DNA from: CADEFF01 sp964569315
GTDB lineage: Bacteria > Pseudomonadota > Alphaproteobacteria > Dongiales > Dongiaceae
Length of the DNA stretch: 64,000 nt
NCBI GenBank assembly: GCA_964569315.1
Contig: CAZMUZ010000003.1
Coordinates: 1 to 64,000, forward strand
Reading direction: 5' to 3'
Shown: positions 16,731 to 23,204 of the stretch, piece by piece
Numbering within the stretch: the first letter of the stretch is position 1
Layout of the letters: the number at the start of each line of letters is the position of its first letter
Notes under the pieces: generated by a model
The model's input: the letters and a program-made list of their open reading frames with translations, nothing else
Databases searched by the model: none
Told to the model about the DNA's origin: nothing
Position numbers and translations under genes: made by a program

Positions 16731-18394
16731 CCGACGCGCCGAGGACGAAACCCGACGGCAAGGCGGGCGCGGCGCCGCTGCTCGCCGTCGCCGACCTGTC
16801 GGTCACGTTCGGGCGCGGCGCGAAGGCGGTCGAGGCGGTGCGCCATGCGAGCTTCGCCATCGAGCGCGGCCGGACCCTGGCGCTCGTCGGCGAGAGCGGC
16901 TCCGGAAAATCCGTGACCGCGCTTTCGATCCTCCAGCTCCTGCCCTACCCGCTCGCCCATCATCCCTCGGGCAGCATCCGCTTCCGCGGCACCGAGCTCG
17001 TCGGCGCGCCGGAGCCGGCGCTCCGCGCCATCCGCGGCAACGACATCTCGATGATCTTCCAGGAGCCGATGACCTCGCTCAACCCGCTCCATACGGTCGA
17101 GAAGCAGGTGAACGAGGTCCTGCTGCTGCACAAGCGCCTGTCGAATGCGGCGGCGCGGGCGCGCACCATCGAGCTGCTGAAGCTCGTGCAGATCCCCGAT
17201 CCGGAGAAGCGGCTCGACGCCTATCCGCACGAGCTTTCGGGCGGGCAGCGCCAGCGCGTGATGATCGCGATGGCGCTCGCGAACGAGCCCGACCTCCTGA
17301 TCGCGGACGAGCCCACCACCGCCCTCGACGTCACCATCCAGGCGCAGATCCTGAAGCTGCTGAAGGAGCTGCAGGCGAAGCTCGGCATGGCGATCCTGCT
17401 CATCACCCACGACCTCAACATCGTCCGCAAGGTGGCGGACGAGGTCTGCGTCATGACCCGGGGCGAGATCGTCGAGCAGGGCCCGGTCGCGCGGATCTTC
17501 GAGGCGCCGCAGCACGCCTACACGAAGAAGCTGCTGGCGGCCGAACCGCGCGGCAAGTCGGTCGGCGCGCCGGCGGACGGCGCGGTCGTGATGGAGGGCG
17601 AGGCGGTCAAGGTCTGGTTCCCGATCAAGGCGGGGCTGCTCCGGCGCGTCGTCGATCATGTGAAGGCGGTCGACGGCGTCTCCCTCAAGGTCCGCGAGGG
17701 GCGCACGGTGGGCGTGGTCGGCGAAAGCGGCTCCGGCAAGACCACGCTCGGCCTCGCCCTGCTGCGGCTCATTCGCGCCGAGGGGAAGGTCTCGCTCGCC
17801 GGGCAACGCATCGACGGGCTCGACCAGGGCGCGCTCCGCCCCTTGCGCAAGGGCATGCAGATCGTGTTCCAGGACCCCTATGGCTCGCTCTCGCCGCGCA
17901 TGTCGGTCGGCGAGATCGTCGCCGAGGGCCTGAAGGTGCATGGGCTCGGCGCCGACGAGGTCGAGCGCGAGCGGCTGATCGTCGCGGCGCTGGAGGAAGT
18001 CGGGCTCGAGCCCGCAAGCCGGCATCGCTATCCGCACGAGTTCTCGGGCGGGCAGCGCCAGCGCGTCTCGATCGCCCGGGCGATGGTGCTGAAGCCGCGC
18101 TTCGTGGTGCTGGACGAGCCGACCTCGGCGCTCGACATGTCGGTGCAGGCGCAGATCGTGGACCTGCTGCGCGAACTGCAGCGGCGGCACAACCTCGCCT
18201 ATCTCTTCATCAGCCACGACCTCCGCGTGATCCGCGCGCTCGCCGACGACATCATGGTGCTGAAGGACGGCAAGGTGGTGGAGGAAGGCACGGCCGAGCA
18301 GGTGATGCAGAGCCCGCGGGAACCCTATACCCGCGCCCTCATGGCCGCCGCCTTCTCGCTCGAAGCGGTCGAGGGCGGCATCGTCCGGAGCTGA
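16727..18394 (+). CDS. yejF: Peptide ABC transporter, duplicated ATPase
   Basis: A 555-residue fusion of two ATP-binding cassettes that power YejBE. The first cassette has Walker A GESGSGKSVT, signature LSGGQRQRVMIAMAL and Walker B DLLIADEPTTALD. The second has Walker A GESGSGKTTL, signature FSGGQRQRVSIARAM and Walker B FVVLDEPTSALD. All catalytic elements are intact in both halves. Each half ends with the oligopeptide-ATPase extension. Last gene of the operon; downstream is a repeat-filled gap. Confidence 0.95.
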   Translation: MTDAPRTKPDGKAGAAPLLAVADLSVTFGRGAKAVEAVRHASFAIERGRTLALVGESGSGKSVTALSILQLLPYPLAHHPSGSIRFRGTELVGAPEPALRAIRGNDISMIFQEPMTSLNPLHTVEKQVNEVLLLHKRLSNAAARARTIELLKLVQIPDPEKRLDAYPHELSGGQRQRVMIAMALANEPDLLIADEPTTALDVTIQAQILKLLKELQAKLGMAILLITHDLNIVRKVADEVCVMTRGEIVEQGPVARIFEAPQHAYTKKLLAAEPRGKSVGAPADGAVVMEGEAVKVWFPIKAGLLRRVVDHVKAVDGVSLKVREGRTVGVVGESGSGKTTLGLALLRLIRAEGKVSLAGQRIDGLDQGALRPLRKGMQIVFQDPYGSLSPRMSVGEIVAEGLKVHGLGADEVERERLIVAALEEVGLEPASRHRYPHEFSGGQRQRVSIARAMVLKPRFVVLDEPTSALDMSVQAQIVDLLRELQRRHNLAYLFISHDLRVIRALADDIMVLKDGKVVEEGTAEQVMQSPREPYTRALMAAAFSLEAVEGGIVRS

Positions 18395-18430
18395 CCGCGC
18401 CTTTCTGCCAGCCGCTCCTTTCGGGTTCTC

Positions 18431-18526
18431 CTTCGACAGGCTCAAGCTTCGACAGGCTCATGCTTCGACGGGCTCATGCTTCGACGGGCTCATGCTTCGA
18501 CGGGCTCATGCTTCGACGGGCTCAGC
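18431..18526. repeat. Six-copy 16-bp tandem repeat
   Basis: Six back-to-back 16-bp units start at 18431, 18447, 18463, 18479, 18495 and 18511. Three are identical (CTTCGACGGGCTCATG), two have CAGG in place of CGGG, and the first and last differ at their final bases. The unit is the core of the dispersed CTTCGACAGGCTCAGGATGAGG repeat, of which an inverted full copy lies at 18569. It sits in the 300-base gap between yejF and ghrA and looks like a local slippage expansion. No spacers are present, so it is not CRISPR. Confidence 0.9.
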
Positions 18527-18568
18527 ATGAGGTGCCGGGTCTGGATGAGAAAACCCGAAAAATGACCG

Positions 18569-18597
18569 CCTCATCCTGAGCCTGTCGAAGGATGAGG
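18569..18597. repeat. REP-like hairpin repeat
   Basis: CCTCATCC (18569-18576) and GGATGAGG (18590-18597) form a perfect eight-base stem around TGAGCCTGTCGAA. The loop contains the inverted form of the 16-bp tandem unit just upstream. This is a common dispersed palindrome in GC-rich proteobacteria. The rest of the gap up to ghrA (18598-18694) shows no gene. Confidence 0.75.
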
Positions 18598-18694
18598 CAT
18601 TCCGGTCGCATGCAAATCCGCTTGCGGCACGCCGCGTCCTGCCCTTGGATAGGCGCCTTGCGAAAAACGGCTCAAATCCCGAGGACATCCGGCA

Positions 18695-19633
18695 ATGGCG
18701 GTTCTGCTCAACAGTCCCAATGACGATACGGGCGAGTTCGAGGCGTGGCGGAAGCCGCTGCTGAAGCTCGATCCGACGATGGATCTTCGCGTCTGGCCCG
18801 ATACGGGCCGGCTCGAGGATATCGAATACACCCTTTGCTGGCTGCCGAAGCCGGGCGACCTCAAGCGCTATCCGAACCTCAAGGTGATCTTCAATCTGGG
18901 CGCGGGCGTGGACCGGCTCATGGCCGACAAGACGCTGCCCGCCGACGTGCCGGTCTGCCGGCTGGTCGATGAAGGCCTCACCGCCGGCATGACCGAATAT
19001 GTCGTCTGGCAGGCGCTCTATCTGCATCGCTCGGGCCCGCGCCTCATCGAGCAGCAGCGCAAGAAGCTCTGGAAACCCTTCATCTATCCGGTCGCGAAGG
19101 ACCGCAGGATCGGGATGCTGGGCCTCGGCGTGCTCGGCGGCGACGCCGGGGAGAAGCTTTCCTACCTCGGATTCGACGTGGCCGGCTGGAGCCGCACGCC
19201 GAAGCATGTCGAGGGGGTGAAGAGCTATCACGGGCCCGAGCAGCTCGGCGCCTTCCTCGCCCGCACCGAGATCCTGGTCTGCCTGCTGCCGCTGACGCCG
19301 GACACCGCCGGCATCGTCGACCGGAAGCTGCTGGCGCAGCTCCCCAAGGGCGCGACCTTGATCAATCCGGGCCGCGGCGCCCATGTGGTGGATGCGGACC
19401 TGATCGCAGCGCTCGACAGCGGCCATATCGAGCATGCCGTCCTCGACGTGTTCCACGCCGAGCCGCTGGCGGCCGATCATCCCTTCTGGAGCCATCCCAA
19501 GGTCACGCTGACGCCGCATGTGGCGAGCATGACCCAGCCGGAAACGGCGGCGCCGGTCATCCTCGAGAACATGCGCCGGCACAAGGCGGGGAAGCCGCTG
19601 CTGAACGAGGTCGATCGCAAGCGCGGCTATTGA
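18695..19633 (+). CDS. ghrA: Glyoxylate/hydroxypyruvate reductase A-like D-2-hydroxyacid dehydrogenase
   Basis: A 312-residue NAD(P)H-dependent enzyme expected to reduce glyoxylate and hydroxypyruvate to glycolate and glycerate. The Rossmann motif is IGMLGLGVLGGDAGEKL. The substrate loop has FNLGAGVDRLMADKTLP. The catalytic set is the Arg in INPGRGAHVVD, the Glu in DVFHAEPLAADHPFW and the His in TPHVASMTQPETA, the last being a GhrA-type motif. A clear ATG follows a short spacer. It is the last high-GC gene before the low-GC insert that begins after 19633. Confidence 0.9.
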   Translation: MAVLLNSPNDDTGEFEAWRKPLLKLDPTMDLRVWPDTGRLEDIEYTLCWLPKPGDLKRYPNLKVIFNLGAGVDRLMADKTLPADVPVCRLVDEGLTAGMTEYVVWQALYLHRSGPRLIEQQRKKLWKPFIYPVAKDRRIGMLGLGVLGGDAGEKLSYLGFDVAGWSRTPKHVEGVKSYHGPEQLGAFLARTEILVCLLPLTPDTAGIVDRKLLAQLPKGATLINPGRGAHVVDADLIAALDSGHIEHAVLDVFHAEPLAADHPFWSHPKVTLTPHVASMTQPETAAPVILENMRRHKAGKPLLNEVDRKRGY

Positions 19634-19726
19634 GGGCGCCTGGATGGCGTCACCGGACCATTTTGCGCTTCAAAGGGGCAAAGCACCCCGCTGCGGATAA
19701 TAGAGATTTCTAAGATTCCGATGCCT

Positions 19727-19765
19727 CCCCGTAGGACAGTCATACGGGGACATATCGTCCCCGTA
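19727..19765 (+). promoter_or_regulatory. Alternative hairpins upstream of the dndB-like gene
   Basis: Three alternating copies of one 7-mer are seen: CCCCGTA at 19727-19733, its complement TACGGGG at 19743-19749, and CCCCGTA again at 19759-19765. The middle copy can pair with either neighbour. The right-hand hairpin is the stronger: TACGGGGAC (19743-19751), loop ATATC, GTCCCCGTA (19757-19765). As DNA, the same element is a TACG-N15-CGTA inverted repeat. It could be an operator, an attenuator-like RNA switch, or the end signal of an incoming transcript. The structure is seen; its role is inferred. Confidence 0.5.
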
Positions 19766-19815
19766 ACAATTTCTGATCATGTTTGACCTCGAGGTCACCC
19801 TGTAACAATTTTCTG
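19763..19815. promoter_or_regulatory. Perfect palindrome flanked by direct repeats, operator candidate
   Basis: A perfect 14-bp palindrome, TGACCTCGAGGTCA, lies at 19784-19797. It is flanked by a direct repeat: GTAACAATTTCTG at 19763-19775 and GTAACAATTTTCTG at 19802-19815. A consensus -35 hexamer TTGACA follows at 19816-19821, with AT-rich DNA (GGTTAATAAAAAG) after it, but no convincing -10 at normal spacing. The arrangement is typical of a regulated promoter, about 100 bases before the start codon at 19912. Confidence 0.5.
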
Positions 19816-19845
19816 TTGACACGGGTTCGAGGTTAATAAAAAGTA

Positions 19846-19877
19846 AACGCCGGCGAGGGTTGGTCCTCGCCGGCGTT
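19846..19877 (+). promoter_or_regulatory. Stable hairpin in the probable 5' leader of the dndB-like gene
   Basis: AACGCCGGCGAGG (19846-19858) and CCTCGCCGGCGTT (19865-19877) form a perfect 13-bp stem with loop GTTGGT, ending 34 bases before the ATG at 19912. There is no T-run after it (TTAATCGTG), so it is a weak candidate for an intrinsic terminator. It may be a leader structure, protein-binding site or the end of the flanking region. Confidence 0.5.
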
Positions 19878-19911
19878 AATCGTGTCATACACAACACAGA
19901 GGTATTTGGTC

Positions 19912-21195
19912 ATGCTGACTACGACCCAGCTTACGATCCGCATCGCTGCCGTTCAAGGGGCCTATGGCCATCGGCTCTCCACCTATTCGACGCAGGTTCG
20001 CCCTCGTGATCTTGAGGCTTTTTTGGGGCACGACCCCCGTTCGCGTCTGTGGAAGAAGCTCGATCCTGAGCTTCAGCAAATTTATTCCCAGCTCCAACGA
20101 GTGACCACGACCGAGCGTCTGAGATCCATCCAAGCCTATATCCGCAAGCGGTTCACACAGCAGGCGGTGGTTTGCGGTGCCTTTCCAGCGATCTCGGTCG
20201 CTGTTAAACAATACCTCCGCTTCGAAGAGTTCAGCCAAGACAACGATTTGGCCGGCGCAGGTACCCTTCACCTCGATCTGTCGAAATCAAACGGTCGCCT
20301 GGTTCTTGACGGTTTGGCTCGTGTGTCAGGCGTCATCGAACTCGTCGAGCTGGCAAATCATGAGAATTTGACTACGGATGAGCGAAACTCAATGAATGAC
20401 CTTCTAAGCCAATTCTCATTGCCGATGGTCATTTTCGCACCGCGGGAGGAAGGCAAGCCGCTCGATATGCGTGAGATGAAGCAACTGTTTGCCGACTTCA
20501 ATTTCAAGCAAACCTCGATCAGCCCGAGCATGGCCATCGCACATGACTCCAGCGACATCTACATCGAGGCTACTCGCCGACTTGGTGCCGGCCCCGTCGT
20601 CAAAGAGCATGGCGGAATGGAGGTTGGCCGCGCGTCCCTTGGGTCCAAGTCAACCGCGCTCGTCGTGCAACAGAATCTGTTGCGCTTTGTCCGTGGAGCT
20701 GCCGAGGGTGACCGCTTCACGGAGGCGAAGCCAAATGTCGAAAAGATCGAGGGGAATCGCCTGACCGAGAAGAATCTCGACGAGTTCGTAAGCACGGTTA
20801 ATCGGTTTCTCGGCGGCATGGCCGCGGAGTTGGGGAGCGCACAGTTCTCCGACACCAAGAACGCCGTACACCTCAGTGGTCCGGGTTGGGGGGCAGTCGG
20901 CGTTGTTTTCTATGACCTCGATGCCATTCTCCGCGTCGAAGACCTCGAGGCGATGGGCCGTAAACTCGGCGAGATAGACTGGCAACGCACCGCCCCGTTC
21001 TGGTCCGACGTAATGCGAGAAAAGGAGGTTCGAGGAAAGACGGTTACGACCTTCGTCGGAGGGGGCTACGAGAGTCGCCAAGCTCTGCGCCGGAAGATTC
21101 ATGAGTATCTTGGAACCTGGGACGCTTTGCAGACAGCTTTGCAAGCTTCTCAGAGTTTCGAGGAGACCGATGGCGGCCAGCCCGCAGCTGCCTAA
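19912..21195 (+). CDS. DndB-like (DGQHR-family) protein
   Basis: A 427-residue soluble protein I assign to the DNA sulfur modification DndB / DGQHR-domain family. The signature region reads RLVLDGLARVSGVIELVE, so the usual DGQHR is DGLAR here. It is followed by LPMVIFAP and by the family's next block, MKQLFADFNFKQTSISPSM plus AHDSSDIY. Near the C terminus is the conserved IDWQRTAPFWSDVM segment. DndB proteins regulate phosphorothioation operons; other DGQHR proteins are found in defence islands. The start at 19912 has AGAGG nine bases upstream; an in-frame GTG at 19882 would overlap the leader. GC is far below that of the neighbours (53% in one counted line). No dndA, C, D or E is nearby. A DNA methyltransferase gene follows 157 bases downstream. 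Confidence 0.7.
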   Translation: MLTTTQLTIRIAAVQGAYGHRLSTYSTQVRPRDLEAFLGHDPRSRLWKKLDPELQQIYSQLQRVTTTERLRSIQAYIRKRFTQQAVVCGAFPAISVAVKQYLRFEEFSQDNDLAGAGTLHLDLSKSNGRLVLDGLARVSGVIELVELANHENLTTDERNSMNDLLSQFSLPMVIFAPREEGKPLDMREMKQLFADFNFKQTSISPSMAIAHDSSDIYIEATRRLGAGPVVKEHGGMEVGRASLGSKSTALVVQQNLLRFVRGAAEGDRFTEAKPNVEKIEGNRLTEKNLDEFVSTVNRFLGGMAAELGSAQFSDTKNAVHLSGPGWGAVGVVFYDLDAILRVEDLEAMGRKLGEIDWQRTAPFWSDVMREKEVRGKTVTTFVGGGYESRQALRRKIHEYLGTWDALQTALQASQSFEETDGGQPAAA

Positions 21196-21319
21196 GGCAG
21201 ATAGTATCGCGCCTACGCAGATGGAGAATGAGGGAGCGGCCGGCACGCAACCGGCCGACTCCTGTCTCCAAGGTTTCCTCCACCAGAACATTGCGATACG
21301 ATTGGTGAATGGACAATCG

Positions 21320-21341
21320 TTGGCGGCCTGTGTGCCGCCAA
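21320..21341. terminator. Hairpin between the dndB-like and methyltransferase genes
   Basis: TTGGCGGC (21320-21327) and GCCGCCAA (21334-21341) form a perfect eight-base stem with loop CTGTGT. It lies about 125 bases after the dndB-like stop and directly before the methyltransferase start. No T-run follows; it could weaken read-through between the two genes or hide the second start codon. Confidence 0.4.
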
Positions 21342-21352
21342 TCTGATTCGTA

Positions 21353-22693
21353 GTGTCAAGAAGCAATCATAGCTATCGTGCGCCAGCGATCTTGATAGCG
21401 GAACTAAAAATAACGTCCCCAAAGCGAAACAGCCGTGCCCAAACTGGCTGGGAGGGTTTTTTTCCCTACTACGCCGGCTTCCCCGAAACCTTCGCACTTA
21501 CACTCCTGGAAAGCGCGCAGCTACCGGGCGAAGCAGTCGTGCTTGATCCCTGGAATGGGAGCGGGACGACTACCTACGCCGCTTCGCATCTTGGACTTAC
21601 ATCATGCGGCTTCGACCTCAATCCAGTAATGGTCGTCATCGCCCGTGCTCGTATGCTCGCCAAAAGTGAAGCCGACAGCATCGAGCCGCTCACCTCAGAG
21701 GTAACGAAGCGTGCGCGTGCTGCGAGGGTGCCCAATGAGGATGATCCACTCTGTGGATGGTTTACACCAAGCGCCGCTGGTCACATTCGTGGCATAGAGC
21801 GGAGCATTCGCCGGCTCTTGATTGGCTCGATGACAATTGCGCCCAATGGCACGCATCTCGATCGAATCTCTGGCATCGCCGCAACATTCTACGTCGCGCT
21901 TTTCTCCGTGTGCCGCGAACTCGCAAGCCGATTCCAGTCTTCGAATCCAACATGGCTACGACGCCCAAAAGGCGAGGAGAGAAGAGTTCGAGCATCGCGC
22001 GACGCGATTGTAAAGCGTCTGACTGCGAATCTGAGTTCTATGGCGGCCGCACTTGCGGCAAAGGGAGAGCCGAAGGGCCAATTGCGCTCTAACCACATAG
22101 AGCACGTAATCAAATTGGCAGACGTAACGACTGCAGCGATCGATTCTCAAAGCATAGACTTCATTTTGACCTCGCCGCCCTATTGCACTCGCATCGACTA
22201 CACCGCAGCGACTCGGATTGAGCTCGCAGTCCTCACACCCCTGCTAAACGTTTCGACCAATGATCTAGCTCGGCAGATGATGGGCTCGATCCGCGTACCT
22301 GATCACGAGATTGTGCCACATCCTGGTTGGGGGACGACCTGCAACGGATTTCTCAGTTTGCTGCAGGGGCACTCCTCCAAAGCGTCTGGCGGGTACTATT
22401 ATAAGACGCACCTAGATTACTTTGAGAAAATGTCGCGGGCACTTTCTCAGCTTGTCGGCGGCTTAAAGGATGAAGGAGTTGCAGTCCTTGTGGTCCAGGA
22501 TTCGTACTACAAGGAGATACACAATGATCTACCCAAGATCGTTTCTGAAATGGCCACGAACGCGGGCCTCAATATGATTCGGAGGGAGCAGTTCCGCTTG
22601 CGTCGTTCGATGTCCGGCATCAATCCACATTCGCGCGTATATCAACGCCCGTCGGGAGCAACTGAAGTCGTCCTTTGCTTTCGAAAACAGTGA
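21353..22693 (+). CDS. DNA methyltransferase (N4-cytosine or N6-adenine type)
   Basis: A protein of up to 446 residues with the hallmarks of an amino-methyltransferase of DNA. WEGFFPYYAGFP at about 33-44 precedes the AdoMet-binding motif I, LDPWNGSGTT (64-73), and the acidic GFDLNP loop (86-91). The catalytic motif IV, TSPPYCTRIDY, begins near residue 272. Order I before IV is the reverse of the usual beta class (TSPPY...DPFxGSGTT). About 200 residues between them could hold target recognition. The start is taken as GTG at 21353; no strong ribosome-binding site is visible, so the true N terminus may lie a little downstream. GC is low (47% in one counted line). There is no restriction endonuclease beside it. 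I infer a modification or defence role with the DndB-like protein. Confidence 0.85.
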   Translation: MSRSNHSYRAPAILIAELKITSPKRNSRAQTGWEGFFPYYAGFPETFALTLLESAQLPGEAVVLDPWNGSGTTTYAASHLGLTSCGFDLNPVMVVIARARMLAKSEADSIEPLTSEVTKRARAARVPNEDDPLCGWFTPSAAGHIRGIERSIRRLLIGSMTIAPNGTHLDRISGIAATFYVALFSVCRELASRFQSSNPTWLRRPKGEERRVRASRDAIVKRLTANLSSMAAALAAKGEPKGQLRSNHIEHVIKLADVTTAAIDSQSIDFILTSPPYCTRIDYTAATRIELAVLTPLLNVSTNDLARQMMGSIRVPDHEIVPHPGWGTTCNGFLSLLQGHSSKASGGYYYKTHLDYFEKMSRALSQLVGGLKDEGVAVLVVQDSYYKEIHNDLPKIVSEMATNAGLNMIRREQFRLRRSMSGINPHSRVYQRPSGATEVVLCFRKQ

Positions 22694-22749
22694 CACAAAG
22701 TAAGCCTTTGACGGCCGGCTCGGGAAGATTGAGGCAGGCGCGTCCGTCG

Positions 22750-22766
22750 CCGGGACGACGTCCCGG
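22750..22766. terminator. Hairpin at the cupin gene end, possible bidirectional terminator
   Basis: CCGGGAC-GAC-GTCCCGG, a perfect seven-base stem, touches the stop codon of the cupin gene (22767) and lies 57 bases after the methyltransferase stop. It separates two convergent genes. No T-run. It also marks the return to high-GC sequence at the right border of the insert. Confidence 0.4.
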
Positions 22767-23168
22767 TCAGATCCGCTTCGCGGGGTTGGCGCGGAACCAG
22801 TCCACGATCGCCGGCATGTCGGGCTCGAAGCTGCCCGGCGTGTAGATATTGAGGATGCCGGCGCGGGCATCGCTCTCGTTGCGGAAATCGTGGACGATCC
22901 CGTGCGGGATCATCAGGAACGAGCCCTGCGTCATGACCCGCCAGACCTCGCCGACGAGGAACGAGGGGCTGCCCTCCAGCACGTAGAAAAGCTCGTCGCT
23001 TTCCTCATGCTGGTGCGCGCCCGGCCCTTCGCGATGCGGCTCGAGCCACCATTCCGAGACCGAATAGCGGCTCGCGGTCTCCGCGCCATCGGCTTTGAAG
23101 ACCGCGCGGATGGGTCCCATGTCGTAATGCCGGCCCTGATCGGGCCCGAGGATCACTTCACGCCGCAT
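22767..23168 (-). CDS. Cupin-domain protein
   Basis: A 133-residue single-domain beta-barrel protein. Cupin motif 1 is GAHQHEESDELFYVLEG (His-His-Glu metal ligands), and motif 2 is GSFLMIPHGIVHDFRN with the last histidine. All four usual metal ligands are present, so it should bind a divalent metal. Cupins of this size include sugar isomerases, dioxygenases and small-molecule-binding proteins; nothing here decides among them. It starts 36 bases downstream of the end of the aminopeptidase gene on the same strand, so the two probably form an operon. GC is again high. Confidence 0.85.
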   Translation of the reverse strand: MRREVILGPDQGRHYDMGPIRAVFKADGAETASRYSVSEWWLEPHREGPGAHQHEESDELFYVLEGSPSFLVGEVWRVMTQGSFLMIPHGIVHDFRNESDARAGILNIYTPGSFEPDMPAIVDWFRANPAKRI

Positions 23169-23204
23169 CGCCGCCTCCTCGCTGCCGCCGCAAGCGCGCC
23201 GGCT

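Noticed and set aside
16199..18445. 748-codon frame antisense to yejE and yejF
   Set aside because: Shadow of the duplicated ATPase gene; no family features.
18431..18526. CRISPR array
   Set aside because: The 16-bp units are directly adjacent with no spacers, and no cas gene is present.
19822..19834. tRNA T-loop-like GGGTTCGAGG as a trace of an attachment site
   Set aside because: No acceptor stem, anticodon arm or CCA end could be built around it, and no matching direct repeat was seen at the other border of the insert.
19670..19897. 75-codon minus-strand frame in the region before the dndB-like gene
   Set aside because: It runs through the hairpins and palindrome, lacks a ribosome-binding site and has no recognisable motif.
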